Source: Manis javanica (Eukaryota; Chordata; Mammalia; Pholidota; Manidae). From it: a stretch of DNA of 64,000 nucleotides. The stretch covers positions 21,593,501-21,657,500 of the forward strand of contig NC_133157.1 of assembly GCF_040802235.1 (NCBI RefSeq), written 5' to 3'. This document shows positions 51,620 to 64,000 of the stretch, in pieces. The translations under genes were made by a program, and so were the position numbers. Within the stretch, counting starts at the first letter, position 1; each line of letters begins with the position of its first letter. Under the pieces are notes generated by a model. The model did no database searches. It had not been told where the DNA came from and saw only the letters and a list, made by a program, of their open reading frames with translations.

Positions 51620-52091
51620 AGTGGTGGCACCCCTGATTGCTGCTGGTTTTATCTGAAGTTTTGTTTTCTGCAGTTTCAGTTGCCAGGGGTCACCTGTGGA
51701 CCAGAAGCAGATGATCCTTCTGGCGAATCATCAGAAGATCAGTAGTAACCTAACTCTACATTAAGATGCTGTGCCATTCGCCTCACTTCATCTCATCCCA
51801 CAGGCATATTATCATCTCACATCATGACAAGAAGGGTGAGTACAGACAATAAGAGATTTTGAGAGAGAGAGCACATTCACACAACTTTTATTATGGTATG
51901 TTGTTATAATTATTCTATTTTGTTATTGTTGTTCATCCCTTACTGTACCTAATTTACAAATTAAACTTATCTTAGGTATGTATATACGTATAGACAAAAA
52001 CAGTATATATATAATATCTGGTGCTATCCAGGTTTCAGGCATCCACTGGGGGTCCTGAAATGTATTTCCCATGGATAAGAGGGGACTACTG
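51620..52091. mobile_element. Tigger/pogo-type non-autonomous DNA transposon, second copy
   Basis: This is the same family as 601-1046, with matching interior words (AAGAAGGGTGAGTACAG, CATTCACACAACTTTTATTA, TTACAAATTAAACTTATC). It ends GGATAAGAGGGGACTACTG followed by TA, the expected target dinucleotide. It lies in the MUSK intron before the Frizzled-domain exons. Confidence 0.8.
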
Positions 52092-52245
52092 TATAGACAG
52101 ATCTTTCCTGATACAGCAACTGCCTGGTTTCCATCCCATTTTGCCAACAAGTGTGATGACAGGGTCCTATGCCATTTCCAATCGCCAAAGCAAACTGGGT
52201 TGTTTTTACTCTCTCGTGCCCAGTGTCTTAGTGTACGATGCATTC

Positions 52246-52546
52246 TCCAAGGCCGGGGTCAGCAAATACAAGGTCAGATTCAGCCTGCTGCCTGTTTATG
52301 TTGTCCATGGGCTAGAATGGTGTTTACATTTTTAAATGATTGAAAAAAATAAGTGAACACTTATGAAACTCAAATTTCAGCATCCATAAGGAAAGTTTCA
52401 TTGGAACAGAGCCATTTACAATTTCCTATGTCTGCTTTTGCCAAATGCAGAGTTGAGCAGTTGCAACAGGGACTCTACAGCTCCCAAAGCCAAATATATT
52501 TAATATCTGGCCCTTTACAAAAAAAGTTTGCCAACCTTGGCTCTAG
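52246..52546. mobile_element. MER1-type hAT-Charlie DNA transposon
   Basis: The terminal words GGGGTCAGCAAATACAAGG and its complement-like end TTTGCCAACCTTGG are present. The interior words TTTCATTGGAACAGAGCC and TCTGGCCCTTTACAAAAAA are characteristic of this abundant family. It is non-autonomous. Confidence 0.85.
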
Positions 52547-52779
52547 GTCATAAGTCAAATGTCATTTTCCTGAAATGCCAAACCCAGTGTCCTCAAGCAG
52601 AAGGACATGGCATTCTCTGAAAAATACCTGTTATGTTTCTTCTGACTAAGATGAACACCTATTGATTGTGAAAAAACAGTGATGTAAAGACAAAATCAAA
52701 AATTTTTTAAACATTTGGAAATTTTAGTCAAATATATAAATACTTTATGTATTTTATATATTTGTACATGTATCTATTA

Positions 52780-52862
52780 TACTCAACATATGCATAAGTA
52801 TAATATACAGTAATATATAGTATATATACATAGTATATAACTATACATACAGTATAATTAGA
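52780..52862. repeat. AT-rich TATA-type tract
   Basis: Dense ATATAC/TATAGT words without a precise period. Low complexity, no feature inferred. Confidence 0.75.
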
Positions 52863-53289
52863 ATTATCCTGTAAATATACTTTTGTATCCCATAGTTTCA
52901 CTTAGAACAATAATAGAAACATTTGCCTATGCCATTATATTTGTCAAAAATGGTTTTTAATCACATCACTTCCCTTATCAGGTAGATAATGACATTGCTC
53001 ATATATTTCTCTAATAAATATAAGGTTGTTTTGTATTTTGTTGTTCATACACTTATTTCCTTGACATAGATTCCTGAAAGTGGATTCATACAAACAATAG
53101 ATACAAGGTTTTAAATGAAAATTGTCAAACGCTATGTAGAAAGGTTATAGCTATTTCCTTTCTTCCAGCAGTGTTTGAGTGCTTGTGAAAAATGGTATGG
53201 AATTTTTCCCTAATTAGCATTTATTTGACCACTACAGAGGTGAAAATTTTTCATTTGCACTTACTTGTATGTGAATGATCTATTTCTGA

Positions 53290-53480
53290 CTCTGAGCCCT
53301 TGGAATTTGTACATGCTTCCATATTATGTTATCTTGTAATTAATCTTGTGTGTGTGTGTGTGTCCCCTAGAAAAATGTAAATTCCTTGGGGGCAGGGAAT
53401 ATGTACAAATTGTTTTGTTTCTCTACTTTCTAATATCATGCCAAGGATAGAGTGAATAGTTTAAAAATGCATAGGGAGGA
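53290..53480 (+). repeat. L2 fragment with internal GT run, plus strand
   Basis: AAATGTAAATTCCTTGGGGG, CAGGGAATATGTACAAATTG and TCATGCCAAGGATAGAGTG follow the L2 3' order. A (GT)8-type run at about 53347-53362 lies within it. Confidence 0.75.
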
Positions 53481-53739
53481 CAGGAGTGCTGAACGGTGCA
53501 TGAATGAAAGATGACACCTCTTCTGTTGGTGGCCTGCATTTTAATTTAACTGTTACCACGCTTGTGTCACATATGCCTTCAGGAGATAATCAGATAATCA
53601 CTGTTGAGCCCTTAAGGGTTAGAACTCTGTGACTCGGGACTATGTTAAGTGAGTGAACGCATTAAAACTATGTGAACTGTGACAAGATTAAGAACTAGGC
53701 AAATTTTCTTATGCATTGAATTATTTCATTCCATGGAGT

Positions 53740-54015
53740 TAGAATCAATGCGTGGGGTTCTAGGTCCTGCTCAGTTACTGTGCTGTGGGTCAGTGTAGTA
53801 GTTCCCAATCTAAGTTCTTAAGTCTGTCTACCTGAGATCAAATTGAAGCTTTGTAGTTTGCTAGTCATGTGGCAGATGTTCCTCCTACAGAAAAAAATAT
53901 GGATAATAATCATTCTTCCCCCATAAAGTCACTGAAGTTAATATGAGAAAAATGGTGATTATAAATGTACCAGAAAACTTAGCTGCTGTTATCATTATTA
54001 CTATTGTTAATTATC
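53740..54015 (+). repeat. Probable MIR SINE, plus strand
   Basis: The GTAGTTTGCTAGTCATGTGG, AAAATATGGATAATAATCAT and TGCTGTTATCATTATTACTA segments resemble a decayed MIR in tandem with the next one. Confidence 0.6.
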
Positions 54016-54149
54016 CATTCTGAATCTGTTTCATTATTTGTAATATAAGATAAAAATAGTTATCAAAATTCATTGTTTTTATAAAAGTCAATTTTGCTAC
54101 AAATAAAACACTGGAAATTGTAAAGTGCTGTATTATAGGTGATACTTAC

Positions 54150-54415
54150 ATACAGGATAAAGCTATGAGGGAGAATTTGGTAGTCAGTTCTGAGTTCCAT
54201 TTCCAAGCCTATCATTAACTAGCTGTGTAAGTCACTGGAACTCTTCAGTTCAAAGAAACTCTGGTTTCTTTTCTACATAATAGGGATATTAATAATACCT
54301 ATTTCATACGAATGTCCCAAGGATAAGTATAAGTAACGTATGTAAAGTTCTCAGCACAGTGGCTGAGATACCACAAGTATTCACCAGATGTTGCTTATCT
54401 TCATCCTCATCATCT
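54150..54415 (+). repeat. MIR SINE, plus strand
   Basis: ACTAGCTGTGTAAGTCACTG, TTTTCTACATAATAGGGATA, CATACGAATGTCCCAAGGAT and AAAGTTCTCAGCACAGTGGC follow the MIR order. It sits about 150 bp from the MUSK 7-nt microexon. Confidence 0.85.
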
Positions 54416-54561
54416 TATAACAGTTGGGTTTCTAGGTCCTGAACTAGTAAGAGGTTTTGAAATTAGTTTCTGAAAGATTACAATGTTCAGCAAACAGACA
54501 ATAAACAGCATGTCAAAAACAAACAACAAAATAAAACATTGATAGAATAACAATATCTTAC

Positions 54562-54568
54562 CTCCATT
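54562..54568 (-). CDS. MUSK: MUSK 7-nt microexon (linker before Frizzled-like domain)
   Basis: The exon is AATGGAG. It is preceded by a pyrimidine tract ending TTAATAG (AG at 54570-54569) and followed by the strong donor GTAAGA. A perfect TACTAAC branch-point consensus lies at 54631-54625, about 57 nt upstream of the acceptor. With one base from the upstream exon and one base (C) from the next exon it codes Glu-Trp-Ser. Human MuSK has Glu-Trp-Ser at exactly this place, between the third Ig domain and the Frizzled-like domain. No other AG lies nearby that would give a longer exon with a MuSK-like reading. The upstream exon is outside the window, so its phase is inferred from the known protein. 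Confidence 0.75.
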
Positions 54569-54631
54569 CTATTAACAGGAAAGGAAGTTCGCACAGGAAA
54601 TCACATTAAAAAGGAAAAGAAACAGTTAGTA

Positions 54632-57164
54632 CATTTTTCATCTTATGTTTTGCAAGCTTTGATACCTATAATCTCTAAAAGAAAAGTTCTGAAAAGTTCT
54701 CTCCTTCTGCTAGGAGGCCAGATATTGCATGAACAGGCAGCCTTAGAGAAGGAGATGAAGAAAATATTGAGGGTCTCCAGGAACTGAAATCTTTTCAAGC
54801 TGAGGTAACCATGGGCATCATTAAGGCCCAGGCAATGTTTTAGCTCCGAATTTCCCTCTGTTGGTCACCATGTGGCTTTGTATCAAGAAGGCAAGATGTG
54901 GGGGTTAGCAGGAGAGGTGAGATGTGGGAGGGGTGGGGGAGAGACTAGTGAGTTGAACAATCCCTCAGACTCACTGGCTTCACAGCCTTGTGACCTGTGG
55001 GGCAGCACAGGGTCCTGTGCTCAGAAGGGCCCTGGGCTTAGTTTACTGAGTGGCTGTCACCATCTTGAAATGCTCAGTAGTTTTGTAACAAGGGTCTCTG
55101 CATTTTTTTGCACTGGGCTCTGTGGATTATGCCCCTGGAGGTGAAATCTCAGGGCACTGCAGGGACCACGCCTCTCAGTGAGTTATGGGGCTCCCAGTGT
55201 GCATGGTCTCAACTTGGACTCTCCCAAGGCACAAGGGCCCTTGGGAGGGTGTAATGTGACCAACATTTCTGAATGATTCCATCTTTTTTATATAGCAAAT
55301 GTAAAACCCCACACTATTTACCAAGCACTGTGTGGTTTACTCCCTCATGTCCCCCCAGCTCCCATCATTAAAGTGAGAAGTAAAACCTAGGCTTTGTCTC
55401 AAACCAATTTACCTTATGAAAATTGCTCTCACTACCACGTTCTAACTCCCACTGAAGGTTTTAGGTCCATTTGGGTGTTACTCTCTTGACATTTTAAGGG
55501 TTCTATAATGAATTACTCCTAGAAGTCAATCTGTTTGAAAAACCTCATAAGCTCAGGGTACAAATTTAAAATCCTTTTCTTTTACATCTGTGGGTGTGTG
55601 ACTATGAGGCTTTTGTAACCTTGAGCGTGTGGCTTTTTTGTCTATGTGGACTTCTTGTTCTGTGAGCCTGAAAGATGAGGCTTAGAAACCAACCTACAGC
55701 AGGCACCTGCATGACCCGAACCTCATGGCACTTCTGCCACTGTGCAGAGAAGACAGACGGAAAATGACAGCAGGAAAGTCTTCCAGAGAAAGTGGTATAT
55801 AATTTGGAGGGTAAAAGCAGATTCTAATAGCAGCTGAGCAGGAAAATCTGTGGAAACGTGAGGAGCCTAAGGTTACATATATGAAAGAACCTTCAATTTA
55901 AGATGGAAAAGGCAGATTCAATCCCATGGAGATGCGCTAGTGTCAAAGAGAATCCAGCCGTAGTCCTTGGCAGGAGATGGTAACCCAGGTTTCTATTTCA
56001 GGGACAAGTAAGGAAAGGAGAATGAAATCAAGTTAAAGATGCTTGGTTGTCTCAAGAATATTGAGAGAATCAGATGGCGCTCTTATTCATTAGGCTTCCA
56101 TGTGTTTCTTACAGAAATGTTTCCAGTCATGTTTTCTTTTCAGAGGAGGGTAGGTAGCCAGGAAGGGGTCCAAGAACTTTGCAATTATAAGCAAGTACTT
56201 TTATCTTGAAACTGGAATTTTTCAAGTTCCAGAAATTCCCAACAGTCATCAATATGGGTAGTACCTATAAGATTATCTGGAAAACGTCTTTCTATGTCAG
56301 TAAAACTGGCTCTGTGCTGAAACATATAGAGACTCTAATATGAGAAAGCTGCCTGGTTGAAAAAGGTTGTTTGCCTCTTACACCTGAGTGCAGAACAGGC
56401 TTGTAAAAAGTTAGTGTGGCTACTGGCTGTTACTCATTTATTCTTTTCCGTCTTATTAAAAACAAAACAAACACCCTCAATCAGTTTTAAACCAGATAAA
56501 AGCACTATGAAATGGCAAGGGACAGTGCCTATTTAGTTGAAAAGAACACTCTCTACCTTACGTGGCTGAGTGGTACCACCACTGAGTGGTAAAGGGGGTT
56601 GTGTGCACCTGCTACATCCCCACATGGCTCATAACTGGGAAGAACAGTGAGCAGACGTGGGAGTGTGACCATCATCCGTGAGCGAGAGCATGAAGCATGG
56701 TAGTACCTTCAATTAGCTACATCAGTTATGAAATATAATTCAAAGTTCTATGTTTGTTTGTTTTTTTAGTAGTGTGAAATACCAACCCTTAAAATATACA
56801 AAATAAAAATATGTGCTCTATCTGGGGGGTGGGGAACTCCAGTACCACCTCATCAGATTTCTCCCTACTGCCCATTTTGGGTTATGCTATATATATGTAT
56901 TTGAGTTTTAGCTTTAGTGACCAGAAGTCTCAGACCTTGAGGTGAATTTAGAGAAGGTACATTGCATTATGGGGGGATGTTGGTAGAATGACAGTGGCTT
57001 AAGTTAGAGGAGGGGTGTGCAACAGACTCATTCCTGTCCGCTCAGACTGGATAAGCGTAGACAGAACTTCAGACCCTAGTTTCTCATGAAGGACCTATTA
57101 ATGCCACTGAAAATGGGAAATACAAACATCTATTTTCTCTACTGAATCCTTCTATTTTTTCCCC
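54632..57164. other. Upstream MUSK intron, nothing recognised
   Basis: No Ig-domain exon was found on the minus strand. The open frame at 54872-55144 on the plus strand has no domain. Confidence 0.5.
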
Positions 57165-59930
57165 CAGCTTTTTTGAGATATAATTGACATAAAACATTGT
57201 ACAAGTTTAAGGTGTAAGACGCATGGATTTGCTACAGTTATATAATGCAAAATGATTACCACCATAACATTAGCTAATACCTCCATCATGTCACATTATT
57301 ACCACCTCTTTTTTGTGGTAAGAACATTTAAGATCTATTCTCTTAGCAATTTACAAGTATGTAATAGAGTATTATTGACTATAATCACTGTGATGTATAT
57401 TAGATCCCCAGAACTTCTTCATCGTAAAATGGAAGTTTGACCTTTGACTAACATCTCTTCATTTACCCTGCCCTCCACCCCTGGTAACCACCACTGTTTC
57501 TATGAGTTAGACCTTTTCAGATTCCACATACAAGTGATAGAATACAGTATTTGTCTTTGTCTGACTTACTCCACTTAAAACAATGTCTTCAAGTTTCATC
57601 CATGTTGTTGCAAATGGTTCAATTTCCTTCTTTATCATGGCCAAATAGTATTCTGGTTTGTGTATGCACAGACACATACACACTAAATCTTCTTTATCCA
57701 TTTGTCTATTGATAGAGACTTAAGTTGTGTCCATATCTTGGCTATTGTGAATAATACTGCAGTAAACACCAGGGTGTAGATATCTCTTCAATATCCTGTT
57801 TTCATTTCCTTTGCATATGTAACCAGAAGTGGGATTGATAGATCACATGGTAGTGCTATTTTTAATTTCTTGAGGTACTTCCATACTAGCTTCCCTAGTA
57901 GCTGAACCAATTTACATTCCCACCAATAAGACAGACACAAGGGTTCCCTTTTCTCCATATCTTCACCAATACTTCTCTTTTTGGTGATAGTTATTCTGAC
58001 AGGTATGAGGTGATATCTCATTGTGGTTTTGATTTGCAGTCACCTGATGATGAGCATCTTTTCATGTACCTGTTGACCATTTGTATGTATTCTTTGGAAA
58101 TATGTTTATTCAGGTCCTTTGCCCATTTTGTAACTGGATTGTTTTTTGTTTTTGTTTTTTTTCTAGTGAGTTGTATGAGTTCCTTGTATATTTTGGATAT
58201 TAAACCCTTATCAGGATATGATTTGCAAATATTTTCTTGCATTCCATTGGTTGCCTTTTCATTTTATTAATGATTTCCTTTGCCATGCAGAAGCTTTTTG
58301 TTTTGATGTAGTCCCACTTGTTTTTTTTTTGTTGTTGTTGTTATTGCTGTTGTTTTTACTTCTATTGCTTGTGTTTTTAGTGTTATATTTAAAAATCATC
58401 ATCAAGTCAAGGAGCTTATTGCCTCTGTTTTCTTCTAGAAGTTTGGTTTCAGGTATTATTACCAAATCTTTAATCCATCTCAAGTTATTTTCTGTGAGTA
58501 ATGTAACATGAGTGTCTAGTTTTATACTTTTGCATGTATTATCCAGTTTTCTCAACACCATTTATTGAAGAGACTGTCCTTTACCATTGTATATTCTTGG
58601 CCCTTTTGTTGTAAATTAATTGACCATGTATGTATGCATTTATTTCTGAGCTTCTGACTCAGTTCCATTGGTTTATGTGTTTGTTTTTATGCTAATTACA
58701 TACTTTTTTTTATTACTAAAGCTTTGAAATATAGTTTGAAATAAGGAAGTGTGATGCCCCAGCCTTGTTCTTTTTTCTCAGGATTCCTTTGGCTATTTGG
58801 GATCTTTTGTGGTTCTATACAAATTTTAGGATTATTCTGTTTCTGTGAAAAATGCCATGGGAATTTTTATAGGGATCACATTGAATCTGTAGATTGCTTT
58901 GGGTGGTATGAACATTTTAACAATATTAATTCTTCGAATCCATGAACACAGGATTTTTGTCATTGCTTGTGTTTTCTTCAATTTCTTTCATCAAAGTCTT
59001 ACAGTTTTCTCTGTACAGATCTCTCACTTTCATTGTTAAATTTATTCCTAAGTATTTTATTGTTTTGGATGCTGCTGCAAATGGGATAGTTTTCTTCATT
59101 TCTTGTTCAGATGTTTTGTTGTTAGTGTATAAAAGCACAACTGATTTCTGCATGTTGATTTTATATGCTGTGATTTTACTGAATTTGTTAATTAGTTTGA
59201 ACATTTTTTTGGTGAAGTCAAGGATTTTCTATATAGACGATCATGTCATCTGCAAAGACAGCTTCTTCATTTCCAGTTTAGATGCCTCATTTCTTTTGAT
59301 TGCCTTATTGCTCTGGCTAGGACTTCTAGTATTATATTGAATAGGAGCGCTGAAAGTGGGCACCCTTGTCTTGTTCCTTAACTTTGAGGAAATACTATCA
59401 ACTTCTCATGGTTAAGTATGATATTGGCTATGGATTTGTCATATATGGCCCTTACTGTGTTGAAGTATGTTTCTTCTATACCCAATTTATTGAGCATTTT
59501 TTATCACGAAAGGATATTATAATTTTCAAGTGCTTTTATGCATCTTTTGGGATGATCATATGATTTTTATCTTTCATTCTACTAGTGTGGTATATCACGT
59601 TTATTGGTTTACATATGTTGAACCATCCCTGCATCCCAGGGATAAATCCCACTTGATCATGATGTATGCTCCTTTTAATGTCCCGTTGAATTTGGTTTGC
59701 TAATATTTTGTTGAGAATTTTTGCATCTATATTCATCAGAGAAAGCGGTCTTTAGTTTTCTTTACTTAAAGTGACCTTATCTGGCTTTGGTATTAGGGTA
59801 ATTTTGGCCTTGTAAAATGTGTCCTCTTCTGGCTTTGGGAGAGTTCCCTCCTGTTCAATTTTTGGAAGAGTATGAGAAGGATTAGTATTAATTCTTCTTT
59901 AAATGTTTGGTAGAATTAATACCTGTGTCT
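57165..59930 (-). mobile_element. Older L1 (L1MA/L1MB-like), 5'-truncated, minus strand
   Basis: A third L1 in the upstream MUSK intron. The 3' UTR words near 57170-57450 are those of old mammalian L1M elements. ORF2 pieces are readable: 58926-59204 ([39 protein letters not shown]), 59536-59736 ([35 protein letters not shown]), 58018-58242, 57788-58021 ([15 protein letters not shown]) and 57507-57701. It is much more broken than L1-B. It stops near 59930 inside the reverse-transcriptase domain, so it is 5' truncated. Confidence 0.9.
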
Positions 59931-62500
59931 ATTTTGATGGCCTCTGGTTCTTCCAGGACTATGCTCACTATAGGGAACATAGACTGTCTTGCTGGTCTCT
60001 GTCACAGGGCATAGTGTTCTGATGACAAAGAGATGACATCTTGCCAAATACCCAGCATCCTGGTGAGTTTAAATTGCAATTTGAGCCTTCCAGGGTTGGG
60101 ACTGGAGGGGAAATGGCAGTTTCCTGGTTCATAGGGAGAGGTTCCAAAAGTGTCTTTGACTTCTTTTGATGACTAACAGCAAATGTAAATGAGTCAGAAA
60201 GAAGTATATCATATTTCTCAAACAATGAATAATGATTTGGGTATACACATGGAAGAGTTTTGGGAAAATGAAGGCTGATCTTTATTTTTTGTTGTCCTTC
60301 AAATACTAGAAATATCATTAGACATAATCCTAAACACTAGGCCATATTTTTCCACTTCTGGTTTTCCTGCTGGGATGAGTAAATAAACCGATGGAGTAAA
60401 AGCTTCAAAGTGAAACACAGAGAATGTGACAAAGGGGCCTGTTGACTGCAGAACACTAGGGGACCCTGGGGGTGGTTGAAATGAGAGAAAGGAGAATTTG
60501 GGGTAAGGAAGCATTGCCAGAATGTCAAGGCGAGGCACCATATCTGACTCAAAGCTCTGGACCTCCGGCCAGTCCCATCAGAGGCCAAAGAAGAAAGGAG
60601 CTGAAAGAGGAAAGGAAAAAGGCAAATACCACCTCTAAGTTCTGGGAAAGCTGGGGAGCATAAGACCATGCTTCTTTGAAATTGTTCTGAAATAAAGTGG
60701 CTCCATAGACCTCTTTTTCACCCAAGTGGTCTTACTTCCTTGCAGTATTGGTTCAGGGAGCAGCCCAGTGTTGGGAGGTTTCCTCAGTGATAGAAGAGGG
60801 ACTTATACGAGGCAGGCAGCAGGTTTAACTGAAAACAACAGGTCACAGAGAGAAAGAGAATATGGCAGGTGTTTCAGGGGGTTCAGAGGTCTTATTCCAT
60901 TGCACTCCTGAGATACCCTGATTAAATCTGCCTGGGAAGATGCTAAGAAAAGCAGGGAGTTCAAGTCTCATAGTCAGTGAGACCCAGCAGGAAAAACTTC
61001 TCAGGGGAGGAACAAAAGCGTCTTGCAGCTTTTTATAAATTAGCTTCTTGGGGGAGTCCCTCTTTACTCCTCTTAGTAACTTTCTTACATGTGCAGAAGG
61101 AGTCACATTTATTGGTTTAAATGCAGGACCTAATACTTGCAAAACATGTTCTGCCAGGCCCACTGGCTAAAATCAGTTATTGCAGGTTCCAGTCTGCACA
61201 ACCATTGCCCCGCTGAGGCCACTGCCTTTTGTTTGCATTCAACTCTGCTGCTGCAGAAGATTTCAAACTCTCTCTGCCTCTACATGCCAATCCATGTATT
61301 GCTCCCACCATCCCTTTCCCTTGCAAATTCTATTGCTGTTTTTCCCAGGTCACCACTGCGGTTGCCTTCATCTTCAGTCCATTCTCAACACTGATGTTTA
61401 AGACCACTTCTCCCTGCATCCTGGGGCATTGCCTTTCTATGCTGCCTGTCCACACCTTAAGGCTTTTCTTTTTAAGCCCAGAAGATACCATTACTTTTTT
61501 GAGGACTAGAGCTTCCTCTGTTGGTATATCCCATTCAGTAATGGAGTTGAATCTGGTTGTCATTTGGCCTAGGCCAGAGATGGTGTGTGATGTTGCTGTA
61601 TACAGTATGGTGGCAGTTTGTTCTGTAGTCCTTTCAACGTTGTAGAAGCCATCTCTGAGCAAGAAATCAGCCTTTGTGTGGGATAGGTATATCTATTTTA
61701 TTAGGTTCTCCTCCTCAGTGGCCGTAGCACTGCCTTCACACCCATTTTTAACTTATGATGGTAGGCTCTGAACACTAAAGGGGTGTCCCTAACAAGTCCC
61801 TCCAGCTTGGTATGTTGTGGAAGGGAGGAAGGGAAGGGAATAAAGACTTCAGGTACTCATTTTACAGATTTCTGAGATGTATTGATAAATCAAAGAAAAA
61901 GCCAAAAACAGAGGGAATTTTCCTACTTATTTGGGACTCTGGAAGCAGAGAACCTTACAGGGTAAACCTTAGAGGGGTCCCTCACCCTCAGCTAGGGTGG
62001 CCACATTAGTGTAAAAATGGTAGTACGACATGGTAGGCTAGACAGCAGAACTGAGTTAGCAGGTCTGAATGACTCTTGGATTTGTATAACATGAAAGTGA
62101 TCCAGAAATTGCTTCAAGCCCCATGAAGGACAAGGAAGAAGCTGAGTTGGAATCTAGCAGGCCTGCCACGGTGGGAGAGACAGGGTGATCTCACTGCAGA
62201 GGTTGCAGAGAAGAGTCTAGAGAGGGGCTTGATGAAGGATTTGACTGAGATGTAGGCGGCTGTGCTGGAGCCTCGAAGGGGCTGAGCTGGCCAGGGAGGT
62301 CCTCGGGGTCCTAACTGAGCCAAGAGATGAGATCACAAGACGTCCAGCTGCAAACTTCACCAGAGATCAGGGGGTTCCAGGGGACACCACTGCATGAATC
62401 TAAGTCCCTTTCTCCTGGCCATCTAGGGGAGAGACAGAGGGAGCATGGGGACAAAGAGTCCTGGCAAGGATCTGATCTTTAAATGACTCATTACCTGAAA
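59931..62500. other. Unclassified GC-richer block in the upstream MUSK intron
   Basis: This stretch is less AT-rich than its surroundings. It holds a 110-codon minus-strand open frame (61330-61662) with coding-like words but no family I recognise, followed on the same strand by fragments in other frames. It could be an old LTR-element interior or another retrocopy. I saw no LTR pair, A-tail or splice sites that settle this. Confidence 0.35.
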
Positions 62501-62799
62501 TAACTCTCTTAAGTGAGTGACATTTATTTTTCTCTTCTGTCTAGTGGAGGTGCAGATTAAGCTAGATTATATCAGTTTATTTTCTTGCATTTGAGTATTT
62601 GTATTTAAATGTTTCTCTCTGCACACACACATTATATAAATTTGTCTATCTACCATCTATAGATTATATAAATATATATTTTTCAACATTGCGTTGATCA
62701 AAAAACATAAGATAGTAAGACTGGAATAATTACAAGTAATTCAATGATATCACAAATTTTAATTATTATCTTTTGGACCTTCTCATCTTCTTATGTTTT

Positions 62800-63475
62800 G
62801 TTATTGTTTGTCCTAAACACCTTCCTCAAAAACTCTTCCTTCTACCATATTGCCACATTCAAGCACTTCCAAATTTTATCATTTCTATTCTGATAGGTCC
62901 CAGGCATCTCTCTTTTACTCTCTGTACCAATTGCTGTTGTTTCTCAGACTCCTGGAATAGCTTCCTAACTGCATGCTATGCCTCCCAATCTTTTGACACC
63001 AAACCTCTGTTAGGTTTGATGAAGTATATATCTGGCCATATTTCTTGTTTCCTTTAAAATAATTAAATGACTTCCCACTGATTGAAGAACACATTCAGCC
63101 TACTCAGATTCTTAATAATATGGCTAGAGCACACGTTTCAAACCTTCCTTCCCATTCTCCACCTTACTCCCAGTCTCCTTTACTTTCAGCTCTTTGTCTC
63201 ATACTCATGTCTCCTGTTTAGATGGTACCTCTTTCCCAAAGATTCCTTTTAGTACCCCCTCCCTTGTCCTGCTATTGTACTTTATGCTACTGCAACAGAA
63301 CATAGTCCGTGCTATAATTTCCATAGCTGACCGACTTCTTTCTAGAGTGAGAATCCCTGGAATACAGGATCTCCATTGTTAATTATCTCATTTGTTAATT
63401 AAGTTTGAATCCTTTACTCAGCCTAACACTTGGCCTGAATCCAATGTATGTAATAAATGGATATAAGAGTGCTTT
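62800..63475 (+). repeat. L2 fragment, plus strand
   Basis: The order of L2 3' words is visible: TTCTCAGACTCCTGGAATAG, AATGACTTCCCACTGATTGA, AGTGAGAATCCCTGGAATAC, and a final AATGTATGTAATAAATGG. Confidence 0.7.
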
Positions 63476-64000
63476 ACAAACAAAAAAGGGTGATGCAAAT
63501 ATAATCACTTTATTATTGTTTGTTAAATTGAGTTGAATTCATTTTTAGGAATTCTCAGCATTCTCTGGGAGAAATGATTTCCAATTCATGGAAGTTCTAG
63601 AATAATGGATATGAATTATGTCTTAAGATATGATAAGCTTATATATATTCCTGGAAGAGAAGACAGAAGGGATCCTTTGTTCTGGAATCTTCTCTTTCCT
63701 TAATGGGCCTGCCTCAGAGGGCTACCCTTGTCCAGTGGTCCCTCTGTATTTCTATGTGGTCTCCATTCATCTCATATTAAGTCATAAACATTTCCCCATC
63801 CAGGAAGATCAAAGAAGTAGTGCCGTAATAAGCAGCAGCAGCTCTGGGGAGCTGGCCCTCAGTGTAAGCTCCACCAGCACTTGCCTTACATGAGAGCCAA
63901 GCATCTCTCTGCTGACCCTTGGGCAGTAGGCAAGCTATGAATATAACAGATCTGGCATTTCCTGATGTGGGGATTAGTGCCATCTCCAAGAATTCCACAA

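Noticed and set aside
54872-55144. Possible Ig-domain exon of MUSK upstream of the microexon
   Set aside because: The frame is on the wrong strand and shows no Ig cysteine/tryptophan pattern. No MuSK Ig3 words were found on the minus strand up to 64000.

Overview
This window is nuclear DNA from a placental mammal. It carries spliced GT-AG exons, ancient mammalian repeats (MIR, L2, Tigger and Charlie DNA transposons, L1M) and younger L1 copies. The only host protein-coding gene I can support is the 3' half of MUSK (muscle-specific receptor tyrosine kinase) on the minus strand. There is no Alu, B1/B2, CAN-SINE or ruminant SINE. The younger L1, linked to a class II retroviral env/LTR fragment, reminds me of repeats in pangolin (Manis) assemblies. 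That species guess is from memory and untested.

Layout. 1-10.4 kb holds no gene I can support, only old repeats. 10.4-23.9 kb is a three-level nest. An old MIR is split by a nearly complete minus-strand L1 ('L1-A'), which is itself split by a younger minus-strand L1 ('L1-B'). Attached to the 3' end of L1-B, inside the same target-site duplication, is a polyadenylated retroviral fragment: an integrase C-terminal remnant, an env transmembrane region and a 3' LTR. 23.9-32.6 kb is AT-rich sequence downstream of MUSK with old L1 and MIR pieces. 32.6-54.6 kb contains MUSK exons. 54.6-64 kb is read as upstream MUSK intron, with an old L1 (57.2-59.9 kb) and L2.

MUSK. Reading minus strand from right to left, the exons are a 7-nt microexon, two Frizzled-like cysteine-rich-domain exons, a 24-nt microexon, a candidate 51-nt in-frame cassette exon absent from the MUSK protein I know, the transmembrane exon, the juxtamembrane exon with the NPxY motif and glycine-rich loop, and two kinase exons ending at a stop codon. 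All codon phases agree from exon to exon, with or without the 51-nt cassette. The signal peptide and Ig domain exons would lie beyond the right end of the window.

Most notable observations: the L1 plus retroviral 3'-transduction-like unit with successive A-tails, the MIR > L1 > L1 nest with both target-site duplications readable, the 7-nt microexon, the unlisted cassette exon, and a changed extreme C-terminus of MUSK.
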